Of a stretch of DNA of 64,000 bases, positions 1-10,829 are shown in pieces; within the stretch, counting starts at the first letter, position 1, and every line of letters starts with the position of its first letter. Made by a program: the position numbers and the translations under genes. The DNA comes from Mercurialis annua (Eukaryota; Streptophyta; Magnoliopsida; Malpighiales; Euphorbiaceae). The stretch spans positions 9,922,501 to 9,986,500 of the forward strand of contig NC_065576.1 of NCBI RefSeq assembly GCF_937616625.2. The letters run 5' to 3'. The notes below the pieces were generated by a model. It ran no database searches. It worked only from the letters and a program-made list of their open reading frames with translations, and was not told the origin of the DNA.

Positions 1-685
1 ATACACAACCTAAATCAAAGTGATAGTGATCTGGAATTTAATATACACATTTAGTCTGATTTATACTTCATCCCTTATACTTATAGAAGGGTCAAGTTAT
101 AGATTTTATGAAACCGAGCCATACTCTCACTGGCAAAGCCACATGAAGAATATGGTGGTCAATTGACCACCTTCTAAAATTCTTTTACATTAAAATCTTA
201 TACCAATTAGTCGAAATCACAATGTTTGACTCATTTTTAATATATTGACCGTCTTATTCTTTTAAACTAAATTATAAAACTTTTACCCTTTCAAATAGTT
301 CCTGGCTTCCCCCCTGTACTACTACTACTCACCCTTGGGCAAAAACATGTAATTAACCATTTTTTATTTTCCTTTAGTAAATTTTAACAGATAACACGAG
401 TATCATGAGCCATAATCACAAAGGCAGAGTCTTTCTATTGCAGAACAGTTTTATCATGAATTCACAATGAATAGTGTCTAAATTAAAGATTGACCTAACA
501 TAATACTAGTCAAACTATAGAATAAAAGGGGGCAATATAGATAGCAAAAATCAATAAAACAAAGTCAACATCAGAATCTAATCTAGTCTAATCTAATTTA
601 ATAATAACAAAAAACAAACAGAAATATTAATAATAATGCAAAAAAGAAAAAAAAGGAAAGAAATCAAAAAATTGATTAAAAGTAC
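1..685 (-). other. Intron 1 (partial) of the aspartic protease gene
   Basis: This AT-rich stretch follows the splice donor at 685-684 on the minus strand and has no substantial ORF. It is best read as the 5' part of the first intron of the aspartic protease gene, whose later exons would lie to the left of the window. No element with recognisable termini was found in it. Confidence 0.65.
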
Positions 686-996
686 CATCCAAAGTCATTG
701 CCTAACGACATCGTTCTACTGCCTTGAGAAGGGAAAAGGAAGTTATAATGAGGTCCAAGTCGCAATTTCTGTCTCTGAAAATCACTGTTAAACAGCATCT
801 CGTAATACTCCAAGCTTTTCTTCACCGGCCAGCTCACATTTTTTGAAGAAGAAACCCTAATTGCTCTCACTTCGTCGGAGAATCGGTGAATCAGACGGGA
901 AGAGAACGTAATCTCTGCTTCTTGTAGGCTCTCCTGAGCAAAATGAGAGAGAAGAAGAGTCGCCATTACTAAAATATAACGAGACGGAGCCGCCAT
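686..996 (-). CDS. Aspartic protease-like protein (A1 family), exon 1 only
   Basis: The reading frame opens at an ATG at 996 and encodes about 103 residues before a GT donor at 685-684. It begins with a hydrophobic signal-peptide-like segment (ILVMATLLLSHF). The body resembles the N-terminal pro-region of plant aspartic protease-like protein 1 (Arabidopsis At5g10080 type), with motifs such as SRLIHRFSDE, SLEYYEMLFNSDFQRQK and SQGSRTMSLGNDFGW. In the family this segment is followed directly by the catalytic domain, so both catalytic Asp motifs must lie in exons beyond the left edge. The last Trp codon is split by the intron (TG|G). The protein is probably secreted or membrane-anchored. A MULE lies only about 80 bp upstream of the ATG. 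Assignment rests on recalled family similarity. Confidence 0.8.
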
Positions 997-1070
997 GGCG
1001 AGTGGAAAGATCTAGGGTTTGAGTTGCAGGGAATGATTAGGGTTGGTGTGGTGAGGAGTAGAGTGGGGGA
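997..1070 (-). other. Remaining 5' leader of the aspartic protease gene
   Basis: About 75 bp separate the ATG at 996 from the MULE target duplication at 1071-1079. No TATA box is evident here, so this is probably 5' untranslated leader. The original promoter has most likely been pushed beyond the far end of the MULE, starting at 7522. Confidence 0.5.
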
Positions 1071-1079
1071 GTGTTAATG
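1071..1079. repeat. MULE target site duplication, left copy
   Basis: GTGTTAATG is repeated exactly at 7513-7521, directly outside the right inverted terminus. The 9-bp length fits Mutator-family insertion. Confidence 0.93.
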
Positions 1080-1174
1080 GGGTTTTTGACAAAAAAGTTC
1101 CCCCTTGATAGGGGAAATTCGAATTTTGTGCCCCAGAACACAAAAATTATATTTTTGTGTCTGGGGCCCACGCT

Positions 1175-1350
1175 GCCCGCAAACAGCCATTGCGGGCAGC
1201 AATATTGCCCGCAATGGCTGTTTGCGGGCCAGTAAATCACCCTGATTAAGGGTGATTAACTGGCCCGCAAACAGCCATTGCGGGCCAGTAATGAAATTCC
1301 CTGCCACATGGCAGGGAATTTAATGTCGCCCGCAATGGCTGTTTGCGGGC
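1175..1350. repeat. Palindrome array in the left MULE terminus
   Basis: A 23-bp palindrome with arms GCCCGCAA and TTGCGGGC occurs at 1175-1197, 1207-1229, 1263-1285 and 1328-1350. Its off-centre core (AACAGCC or GGCTGTT) alternates in orientation from copy to copy. The spacers are themselves inverted repeats: arms AATCACCC and GGGTGATT near 1235-1257, and arms AAATTCCCTGCC and GGCAGGGAATTT near 1294-1321. The region is therefore built of palindromes within palindromes. It could bind transposase or form hairpins in DNA or RNA; the sequence does not decide between these. Confidence 0.9.
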
Positions 1351-1355
1351 GACAT

Positions 1356-1396
1356 CCCCTATATAAAGGGGTGTGTGGTGAATTATTTCACCACAC
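1356..1396 (+). promoter_or_regulatory. Likely core promoter of the MULE transposase gene
   Basis: TATATAAA at 1360-1367 is embedded in a short palindrome with arms CCCCT and AGGGG (1356-1371). It is followed at once by a second palindrome with 10-bp arms GTGTGGTGAA and TTCACCACAC (1373-1396). Transcription starting about 30 bp after the TATA box would begin inside or just after this second hairpin. The first credible transposase ATG is at 1992, leaving a long AT-rich leader that may contain an untranslated intron. Confidence 0.6.
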
Positions 1397-1991
1397 TTAC
1401 ACTACAAACATAATAAAAATAAATGGCTTTAGATTAGTTTCGGCGGATTTGGAGTAATTTGGCGGATTTGGAGTAATTTGGCGGTTAATTTTTGGAGCTT
1501 AATCGGATTATTTTGGAGCTTAATATTTTATTATTATTATTTTGCGAGGACTACAAGAGGTAAGTCCGTATTACTTTTTACTTTTTATAGCTAATTTTTT
1601 TAATAAATAATAAATGTGTATTGTTAGATTTAGAATAATAAATGTGTATTGTTAGATTTAGAATTTAGTTAATATTAGATTTAAAATTTATATTATTAAA
1701 TTTAGAATTAGAATATTAAAACGATTTGTATGAATATAAAACACAAAAATATTATAGAATGAACATTACTCATAAATATTTGATATAATATATAATAGTT
1801 TGGTTAAAATGTGGACGATTTGCTAAATAGTTAAATAAAGTAATTTAAATTTTTAAATAAACTGTTTATAAATTGTTAAAAATATTACTTTATAAATATA
1901 TATGTAGAAATTACTTTAATATTAATTAAGCCTAGAAATGTACATTTGTAGAAATTACTTTAATATTAATTTATTACGCATGTTTGTAGTA

Positions 1992-4383
1992 ATGGCGTCA
2001 AACAATATATTATTTGTGATATGGTGTGATGGTAGCATCATAAACTCCCCTCGTGGAGTTCAATATTTGGGGGGTAGATATGTTCATGTGCCGATTAATG
2101 GAAGAATAAATTTTGGGGAGTTGGCCGAAATCTGTAGAACGGCAGTATCTACTAGTGTAAGCCCTCCGGAGGTGACGAAAATTTATTTTCGGCTACCTCA
2201 TGTTGAAAGGTACGAGATATGTTCATACTCGTTGTTCGAAGTGCAAGATGACCAACACGTATTTGCGATTCTGAACCAGACAGCTCGGATGCCGACGTTG
2301 AACGTGTTAGAGTTCTACGTGGAGTATCATATTTTGGCTTCTAATGAAACTTCGATGCAACTAGATTTATGTTCTAGTGAGTCTGAGAGAGGCAGTGTGG
2401 AAGAGGAAGAAGATGAGCACTATGATAGTGAGGAAGAGGATATGGAGGATATTTTAATCGCTGAACAACCAAGTAATATTACACATTACCAGTCTCGACT
2501 TCCGCAACACATACGATGTGTCGATCTCAGTGACTTTGATGTGGACGAGACATGGGAAGCGCCGAACATTGAATGGCAGCGGGGGATGGAATTTCAAACC
2601 GGGATGATTTTCTCGAGTCGATTGGCTGTGCGAACATGTGCCATTACTTATTCGGTTGATAATGGACGAGAGTTTAAGAGTCGCCGGACAACAAAAACAA
2701 CACTGGTCCTAGTTTGCAAGCATCGAGAAATGTGCGATTGGTGGCTGCGGGCCACCCTGCTTCAGAAAACCAACACATGGACGTTGACGAAATATATAGG
2801 GCCACACAAATGCGATATGCTAGCGTCAACTCGTAACCACAGAAATTTTGGAATTATTCAAATTGCCGATTTTATTAAGACTCAAGTGTTGGGGCAGCGT
2901 GATATTCGGATTAAGACGCTTATGGCAGGGATTTTAGAATCCTTAGGACTGGACCTTCCATATAAGCGGGTATGGTATGCAAAAGAGAGAGCAATTAGCA
3001 GCGTCTATGGGGACTGGGAATATAACTACACGCAAATCACGAAATTCATGGATAATGTGGTCGAAGTGAATCCTGGATCCTTTTGGCATGGTGAAGGTAT
3101 GAAAATAAATCACTTTTGTAATTTAATATGTAATTAAATTTACATTATATCCTAACTATATCCATTTTAAACAGGCCGACTAACTGATTGCGGTGGGGTG
3201 CAATGTAGAATTTTCAAGCGAATGTTTTGGACCTTCTTTCCGATGGTTGACGGATTTCCATTTTGCAAACCAGTTTTATTCATCGACGGGACGCACCTAT
3301 ATGGTAAATACAAATTGCATATGTTGATAGCGTCGGCGGTAGATGGCAACAACCACATAATGCCAGTGGCGTTTGCAATAGTTGAGTCCGAATCTAGTGA
3401 GAGTTTTGAATATTTTTTGAATCATCTTGGAGATCAAGTCATTCGCGACCGAAAGGTGGCCATTGTATCAGATCGTGCTCCCGGATTAATATCGGTTTTG
3501 AAGCGTCCGGAATGGGAAGGGATTGATCATTTTTTCTGTATTCGGCATTTAATGGCTAATTTCCACACTCATATCAGAAATAATGATATGAAGTTGCTGG
3601 CTGAGAAAGCAGGTATTTTGCTGTCACTCGTCAACATTTCTGGTTATTGAACCAAAAAAGAGTATAATTTTTGCATTAACAAATACCTCAAATTAACGTG
3701 TAGGTCGTACTTTTCAAGAGAAAAAGTACAAGCGATACATGGCCACTATGGCAATAAGATCTCCGGCGGGGTATGCTTATTTGACCGATGAGAGATATCT
3801 TAAGAAAGAACAGTGGGCTTTGTGTTGGGACATTAAGGCGCAAAGGAACGGTGTAATGACGACGAACTACGCCGAGTCCATTAATGCAACTCTAAAGAAT
3901 GTAAGGGGGCTTCCAATCACAGCGATGATAGAGGCTATCTTTGACAGACTCAGCGATATGTTCGTCAAGCGTTGGGAAATGTATAAAGGGATAATCGCCA
4001 AAGGCGTCATGTTCACTCCGATCTGCAACACGCATCTGAAAAATGCAACATTAAAGGCCCGCACACATAAACTCAAGAAATATAACCCGGACACCCTGAC
4101 TTATCGAGTGATTACCAAGAAAGACAATTTTCGAAGAAAGGGAGGAAATATTCAGAAGGTCAACCTTCAAATGATGAAGTGCACGTGCGGGAAGTTCCAA
4201 CACCGCCAGATCCCTTGCTCCCATGCCATGGCAGTCATTCAACAAGAAAAGTTAAACCCTCACAACTACGTAGGGTGGCGGTACCAAACCAAGAATGCCA
4301 TACAAGCATGGAATACTCAATTTAATCAATTACCTACCGACGAGCACTGGGACCATTCATTACTATGCGGCAATACACCGTAG
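1992..4383 (+). CDS. MURA-type transposase of the MULE, three exons
   Basis: Exons are 1992-3096, 3175-3612 and 3704-4383; all junctions are GT-AG and the phases join to 740 residues. An in-frame ATG at 1938 would add 18 residues, but the start at 1992 (MASNNILFVIW) looks more like family N-termini. An acidic stretch lies near residues 136-155. A MuDR-type DNA-binding region follows at about 195-260, with FQTGMIFSSRLAVR and a CxxxxC-WW pattern. The RNase H-like DDE core shows FIDGTHL (about 404), VSDRAPG (about 466) and NYAESINATL (about 569). A SWIM zinc motif lies at about 674-690 (CTCGK...PCSHAMAV). No break was found, so the enzyme may be active. It would cut at the terminal repeats and reinsert the element with 9-bp duplications. 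Its stop overlaps the next gene's ATG by 19 bp. Confidence 0.92.
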
Positions 4384-6982
4384 ACATGACTCTGGTGACT
4401 GCATTAGTTGAGCGGTGGAGGCCGGAGACCCACACTTTTATGTTTCCTGAGGGGGAGTGCACAATAACCCTTCAGGACATAGCGATCTTGACGGGACTCC
4501 CCATAAATGGGGCTGCTGTTACCGGACCGACTATCAGAGGTTGGAGCAGTGTTACTCGCCGACTGCTTGGGAGAGATATGGTAGGGAGTAGAAATTGTCA
4601 GGGATCCTTTGTTACCACTAGTTGGCTAGTCGATGAGTTTGATAGCTTCACACGGATACCTGATGCGGCTTCAGATGAGCAGATCGACTGGGCAGTTCGG
4701 GCGTACTTGTTGTTCCATCTACACGCCTGGTGTTTTTCCGACACGAACAGCGGGCAGATCGGACTGAGGATTCTTCCACATCTGGAGGACTTGACGGCAT
4801 TAGGGAGCATTAGTTGGGGTTCAGCGGCGCTCGCACACCTTTACCGCGAGATGTGCTTGTGTACTATGGTTTCGCAGAATAGGCGAAACATCGGGGGGCC
4901 GCTTTGGATTCTTCAGCTATGGGCATTCGAGCGCCTTAGACCATTCAGACCGAGGTTGAGATACCCGGCCATCACACCGCACTTACCGTTGGGTGACAGG
5001 TACATCATTTTATTAATACTTACATGAACAATTATTAGTAATTTTTATTTTTTTTATTAAAAATGTTGTACTTGCGCAGATGGGCGGGTCCGCTAGATTT
5101 TCGACGGGTTCTTCATCGCAATCTGGATGCCATGAGATTAGCACTAGATGTATTACGTTACTCGGATGTGAGTTATTTTGGAAACCTTTATTTTATAGTT
5201 ATCAATTTGCACAACAACATTGCTAAAGTCTTTATTTTATAAATGCAGATCGATTGGCAACCATACACCGAGGATGTTATCAGCCAGCTACATCCTTATT
5301 TTTTGGATGGTGCTCAGTTCTGGCGTGCTCGCGTGCCACTGATTTACTATCATATTATCGAGTGGCACCAGCCGGATAGGGTGATGGCGCAGTTTGGTTT
5401 GCTTCAGCCTATACCTGAACCACCTTCCCAGCTCCACATCCACCACACTGTCCAGTTTCGGGGGAGCTCAAGCTTCCAAAACACTTTTAGAGAGTATGTC
5501 GCGATTTGGGACTCCAGGGAACTGTATGTGGTCCAAGGCCCGTTGCTGGACCATCCGCCCCACTTCCATTCAGAGTACATGGAGTGGTACAGACGCATCA
5601 GTAGGAGATGGATTACCCATCACGGAGCAGAGACTGGATCAGCTGTATGTAATCTACATAATTCTAATTTAAATTTTCTTTTATTCAATATGCTAACTGA
5701 CTTTCTATTTTAATTTTTTTTCAGCGTGATGCCATGGAGAGGATTCGCTTACAGTCAGAGGCAGGGTCAAGTATTGGTACTTACGCTCGTAGTCACCAGT
5801 TAGGCACCATGGAGGACCGGAGGGACACACAGTGGCCACCCCCAGAGCCTGCTGTTCTGCCACAGCCCTTGCCTCATATAGATCCCCCGACGGTCGACGT
5901 ACAGCGTATACGAGGTCGTCGTCGGGATAGAGCCAGACCTCACGAGGCGACGCGCGAGATGGCAGAGAACCCTATGCCACCCCCAGTACGTTTTAATCTA
6001 AAATTTTTTTATTGAATATTAAATCAATAATTCTAATAAACAATTTGTTTTTTAGGTCGACTTTCACGGGGATACTGAGGATTTCGTCCGACAGTATTAC
6101 GGGTCTACGACGTATTATGGGAGTACCTCAGCGCAGACACAGTGCCCACCAGCTGCATCATTTTCGGTACCACCTACGGACCCTCTCCCGGCACAGGTAC
6201 GTTTCAATCTCAATTTAAATATTTTCCAAATTAATATCAATTATAATAATTATTAATTTCTTTTCTTTCAGCATGATTTCTTTGGGGATACCGAGCACTT
6301 CATTCGCCGCTATCCAGCTTCGTCTTTTACGGTACCGCCTGCGTCTGTACCCTATGTAGGCCCGTCATTTGGGGAGGCAGAGTACATCACGCCGCTGGCC
6401 ACTCCTCCTCCACAGTTCTCACAGCATCCGGCTTCTGCTTTTACCCCGTTCCAGGCGACTCAGACGGCGCAGACACCTCCTCCTCAGACACCTACGTATT
6501 TGCCGACCGTTCCTGTATTTGACGATTCTTGGAACTTTAGCTCCCTGACCACTCCTCCCTCACAGCGGTCCCGACTTATGGAGGGGGGCTACATTCCGAT
6601 GCTGCCAGGTCAAGATCCGGGCTCCTCTTCTCGCCCGACTCAGAGTCCCTCCCAGATGCATTTTTCTCTGGATGATCCTTGGATCAACAATTTGGTTCAG
6701 GACCCACAGCCGTTTTGTGACTTCCAAGGAATGCAGGCTCCTTCTTTTTCTCTGGGATTAGGGTTAGACCCCTCCTCACAGGCTCCTGCTCCTGATGTGG
6801 ATGATGATGACGAGATTGAGGATGTGGCCAGTCCAGTCGCCGATAGTGGAGAGAGAAGCTCCGGACCAGATGGAAGACGTTACCGCCGTTTGACTGATAG
6901 TCAGACGAGTCGACGTGTTAACAGGGGTTACGACATGAGGACACGCTTACGGAGTCCTGATAGATCAGACTTTACTGAGTAG
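4365..6982 (+). CDS. Plant mobile domain (PMD) protein carried by the MULE, six exons
   Basis: Exons 4365-4999, 5080-5167, 5249-5644, 5725-5985, 6056-6196 and 6272-6982 all have GT-AG borders and phases that join into 743 residues. The N-terminal 350 or so residues are a PMD (the domain often annotated 'serine/threonine-protein phosphatase 7 long form'): ALVERWRPETHTF, CTITLQDIAILTGLP and RNIGGPLWILQLWAFER are characteristic. The rest is Pro/Gln/Ser-rich and low-complexity, with an acidic patch (DVDDDDEIED) and a basic C-terminus. Exons 5 and 6 start with related segments (DFHGDTEDFVRQYY and DFFGDTEHFIRRYP). The ATG lies 19 bp inside the transposase ORF in another frame; the domain start looks short, so an alternative upstream exon or a fused transcript is possible. 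Host PMD proteins act in transposon silencing and genome stability. A role in countering silencing is inference. Confidence 0.85.
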
Positions 6983-7252
6983 TTTTGTTATTTTTGTACA
7001 ATTTTTTATTTTTGCATTATTAATTTATTTACGGTTACTTTTAATTGTGTTGTATGGTTTTTATATATTTATGTATAATTTCTTTATTAATTTATTTTTA
7101 TCGCTTAAATATTACTCGGAAAAACGCTCGATTCCTTTTAAATATCGAAATTGTAGATAATTTTTATTTATAATATTTCAATTTTTAGTTGTGAATTTTT
7201 TTTTTAAAAATTAAAAATAAAATAATTTGTTTTTTTTTTAAATTCTGCTGCC

Positions 7253-7512
7253 AATGATTGGGGAGAGAATCTCCCCAATCATTGGCTGCTTAAGAAGCCC
7301 GCAATTAGCCATTGCGGGCTGCTTAAGCACTTAATCCAGCTGTTAATCAGCTGGATTAAGTGGCCCGCAAACAGCCATTGCGGGCCAGTTTTCTGCCCGC
7401 AATGGCTGTTTGCGGGCAGCGTGGGCCCCAGGCACAAAAATGTAATTTTTGTGTTCTGGGGCACAAAACCAGATATATTAATTTGGGAGGGGCACTTTTT
7501 TGTCAAAAACCC
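7253..7512. repeat. Right MULE terminus with palindrome array
   Basis: Reading inward to outward there is a long palindrome with arms GCCAATGATTGGGGAGA and TCTCCCCAATCATTGGC (about 7251-7285), then a GCCCGCAA/TTGCGGGC-type palindrome with variant core (about 7297-7319). A spacer palindrome follows with arms CTTAATCCAGC and GCTGGATTAAG (about 7330-7361). Two further GCCCGCAA/TTGCGGGC palindromes in opposite orientation (about 7363-7409) come before the outer inverted terminus. The layout mirrors the left end, but the spacer palindromes are different sequences. Confidence 0.88.
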
Positions 7513-7521
7513 GTGTTAATG

Positions 7522-7818
7522 GAAGTCGACTGAGGAGAGCTATCGGCGGATGTTTCTACTTTCCACGTGTCATTGCCCGTTTTCTTTGTCTTCTCGGTAT
7601 AGTCAATTTAAGTCTATACTTTTTAAGCAAGTTACTCTAACTCCCCTCACATTTGTCATAATTTACAATTTGTTATCCTTATTTATAAATTAAACAATTT
7701 GATATTTCAGTTTTTATTTTATAAACTATAAGGCTATTATTTTCGTTTCGTTAATAATTTAAAATTTACTTTCAACCGATTTGCTACCTCAATTTCAATT
7801 ATATACACAATTTGGTTC
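7522..7818 (-). promoter_or_regulatory. Probable displaced promoter of the aspartic protease gene
   Basis: Before the MULE inserted, this sequence directly adjoined position 1070, so it should hold the protease gene's promoter (minus strand). A perfect G-box-like palindrome CCACGTGTCA lies at about 7563-7572. The rest is AT-rich with no ORF. Whether it still drives the gene across 6.4 kb is unknown. Confidence 0.45.
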
Positions 7819-9535
7819 TGTCACGACCCAAATTATTAAGTTGAGACCGGCAGTAGGGAATGTGTCTCTGAAACCTGTAGAAAGCCTAAAACCACTATAA
7901 GCTTTCCGTGATCTAAACAGATAAACAATCATATAAAACATTTTCAGAAAAACTTTTCAAAAGATATGATTTCAAACATCTGTTAACATTCTGAAAATTA
8001 TAAATAAAAACTAGGGTCTTATAATGCAATACCACATCAAGCATTGTCATGTTTCGCACATCAAAAACAAACGGTTTAAGAGCAGATAAACCATACTAGT
8101 TTACAAAATATCAGAGTATAGGTACTACATAAAATCGTTTGACCATATAGACATCTACGACTAGACTACTGCAGCGCTAACGATCGAAACCTTCTTTGTA
8201 CGTACTTCTAAACACAGACTTCTGAAGCAAGGATAGAAGTCTGTCACGTTAAAAGAATATTTACCTGAAAGTGGTTAAAACAATAGGGTCAGCCAAAACT
8301 GAGTAAGTTCATAGTTTACAAGTGAGTATTTTATAAAACAAAACAATGATAATGCTATAATTCATTCATTTATATGCATCCGAATATAACTTTTGATTGA
8401 AACTCTAATCATCGATTCATTGAATCTTCTTTGTAATCAAAACGGTTAACTTAATATTGATAGTAGGTTATGAGGTAGTTCAACCAAGTCAACCAATACC
8501 ATATAGTATAGTCCCGGGATAGTTCAACCAAGGTGACTAGTACCATCACTCAAATCCCACGATCGATATGAGTCCCGGGATAGTTCAACCCAGGTGACTC
8601 ATTAGATACAGGTCGCGGAATAGTTCCACCAAAATGACATTGTATCTAAACACACAAAAAATGTCTCTGACATCAAACGAAGAAGCATATAGCTTGAACT
8701 TAACTAGTGATCACGTAGTTTCTATTGCCGTCCAATAGGAAAGCATGTTTCATCCGATCTATACTAGTTTCAAGATAATAATGCGTGCATTTCATATAAA
8801 GCATTTTTGATAATAAATCATGCTATTCACATACTCAGAATCAACATTGTAAGCGTACTGTTCGACCAATATTATGAAGGCTAATGTTAGAATTTTAAAA
8901 TCAATTGCTCAATTCATATAAAAACACTTTGCAGTTTAGAAAGCAATGCACTTTTAATGCATCAAATGTAAACACATATAAACTCACTGCTTGTTATTCC
9001 AAAAACTTTGATCACACGACACCCGTCAAGTTTCACGAACTCTTTATCCGGTAGCTGGTTGCCTCGCCTGATCTAGGAAACAAACAAACATAACTCGAGT
9101 AAGAATCTAACTCTATATATAGTCTAGACTCGAGATATAACATATACATAACTCGTCGAGCTCTAATCGTGTCTAATCTCATTACATTCCATCTTTGTTT
9201 ATCGATCATTGATACTAACTCTATACGGCTTTAGGTTTACGACTTAAACCTTAAACCTAAACGTCTAACTTCGTATATCAAAACTCTAATCATACTCTTC
9301 ATGTTCTATGTCCAAATTCCATTTAATTGAAGTATGTTAACTTCAACAACTCAAAACACTAAGCATTGAACTTCGGAACATTAAAACGGCACAAATGATC
9401 GAAAAATGGCTCGGAATTGGTCCTGGCACGACGTGAGAGTCTTCCTCACGTCGTGAGGATTGCCTCACATCGTGAGGATGTCCCTCACGTCGTGAGGGCA
9501 CACTCTCACGTCATGAGAGGTGTTCTCACTTCTTG
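7819..9535 (-). mobile_element. Truncated LTR, related to the solo LTR at 25889-27800
   Basis: The sequence starting TGTCACGACCCAAATTATTA at 7819 matches, with mismatches, the complement of the right end of the solo LTR ending at 27800 (TGTCATGACCCAAACTATTG), and similarity continues for about 80 bp. On the orientation suggested by the TATA box of that solo LTR, this copy is on the minus strand and lacks its U3 half. A motif around GGGATAGTTCAACC recurs near 8473, 8517, 8577 and 8616. It ends near a palindrome array at 9427-9535, next to an AT-rich repeat. No coding region remains. Confidence 0.65.
9427..9535. repeat. Array of six short palindromes, about 20-bp period
   Basis: The core CACGTCGTG or its variants starts at 9427, 9447, 9466, 9486, 9507 and 9527, giving steps of 20, 19, 20, 21 and 20 bp. 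The outer bases extend the arms in most copies (CTCACG and CGTGAG). The last two copies are degenerate. The related solo LTR carries an array of similar spacing but unrelated palindrome sequence. Confidence 0.85.
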
Positions 9536-9539
9536 AAAA

Positions 9540-10240
9540 GCGAATTAATAAATTATTGTCTTTCTCTTATTTATAGATTTTTTAAATAAATTATTGTAAA
9601 TCTATGATTTTTTTGTTAAAAAAATTGTTCTATTACTCATATAATTGTTTTGTCTTTCTCTTATTAATAAATTTGTTTATTTATTTATTGCTACTGATTT
9701 TGTAAAGAACGAACTGATTTATGGCGTATTTGGAGTGATTTTATAATGTATTTACATTATAATGTGTTTTTGGTGTATTTATAGTGTATTTATGATGTTT
9801 TTCAGTATATTCATATTTTTTGGTGTATTTCTTCCGTTTTTTAGTATATCTATAGTGTATTTGTAATGTTTTTATGGTATGCATCATAAAAACACTACAA
9901 AAATACCATAAATATACTATGTATACACTATAAAAACACCATAATTTTACTAAAAAAATACACAATAGATACACTATAATATACCATAATTACACTAAAA
10001 AACAATAAAAAAAATAAAAAAAATACCAAAAAAATTATAAAAAGGAGAATAAATTATTAAAAAGTGAAATAAAATTGTAAAATTAAAAAAAAAAGTATTT
10101 TTTGTAAAAATAAAAATAGAAAAGTAAAGACAAAAAAAATAATGTAAAGTTGTATTAAATCAGAAAATAGTGTAGTGTAGGAAATTAGCACAACTATATA
10201 TTAAGCGTTTTTTTTAATGAGATGAGCTGTCAGAATTTAA
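9540..10240 (+). repeat. AT-rich dispersed repeat, copy 1
   Basis: The segment contains many forms of GTGTTTTTATGGTG and its complement, and the landmark TGTCTTTCTCTTATTAATAAATTTG. A related copy lies inverted at about 50575-51060 (complement of AAATCTATGAATAAGAGAAAG). Termini and class were not resolved. No gene is visible. Confidence 0.5.
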
Positions 10241-10630
10241 CTGATAGGGTGCAAATGTAAATATTTCATATTTTACGGCACACGCGTAAGAAATAGGTTT
10301 GATTAGCATTTGCGTAAAGTAGGCAATATTTTTAAATACTTTTCTAGATGTTCCTAGAAATTAAGAAGGAAACTCACCAAACACTTTGTTAAAACTTTTT
10401 GAAAAACAAAATTTAAAAGTTTTATCAAAAAGCTGAACCAAACACCTCCTAAATATACTCACTTGCATTTTTACATGAATATTTATTTAGGATTACAATC
10501 CGCGAAAACATGAAAAGTTAAATTAGATTTATTTATATCAACCATTACAAAGGAAAGATATTGGATTATTAGATTTTCAATCAAAAAAAAGAAAGATATT
10601 AGATGAACCGAACTTGACCTCTCATATACG

Positions 10631-10829
10631 GATTGAGATTCTCTCAAGTCTCAAGTTTATTTTTAACTTTAGGGGTCATGTTCACGATCTACAACGTCCA
10701 TTACAAAATAAACGGTGTAGATAAAGAAATACAATAATTAATCTACACCATTCATTTTACTTACAATGAACGGTGTAAATCGTGAATATGACCCTTTCAA
10801 ATTTAAATGAATTTAAGAGAATTTCAATC
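10631..10829. mobile_element. MITE with long inverted repeats
   Basis: GATTGAGATTCTCTCAAGT at the left pairs with GAATTTCAATC at the right. The inverted similarity continues inward through GGGTCATGTTCACGAT and its counterpart ATCGTGAATATGACCC. TCTCATAT occurs at both flanks, so a duplication of about 8 bp is possible, although three bases separate it from the left terminus. It lies in the spacer downstream of CSI1. Confidence 0.6.

Larger units (their letters stand above)
1080..7512 (+). mobile_element. Complete MULE (Mutator-like DNA transposon) with transposase and PMD gene
   Basis: The 6.4-kb element is bounded by long terminal inverted repeats: GGGTTTTTGAC at 1080 and its complement GTCAAAAACCC ending at 7512. 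The similarity continues inward for well over 100 bp (shared tracts TTTTGTGCCCCAGAACAC and GGGGCCCACGCTGCCCGC). It is flanked by a perfect 9-bp target duplication GTGTTAATG at 1071-1079 and 7513-7521, the size typical of Mutator elements. Inside are a three-exon MURA-type transposase and a six-exon PMD gene, both plus strand and open. The termini carry elaborate palindrome arrays. Intact ends, target duplication and transposase suggest a recent and possibly autonomous copy. Confidence 0.93.

Noticed and set aside
1037..1307. Minus-strand ORFs across the left MULE terminus
   Set aside because: They translate the terminal palindrome array, and a similar ORF appears at the right terminus for the same reason.
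9427..9535. CRISPR-like appearance of the regular palindromic repeats here and in the other arrays
   Set aside because: This is plant nuclear DNA, spacers are only about 10 bp and not unique inserts, and no cas genes exist.
10368..10450. Possible small hAT-type MITE around CCAAACAC repeats
   Set aside because: The CCAAACAC motifs are in direct rather than inverted orientation and no target duplication could be found.
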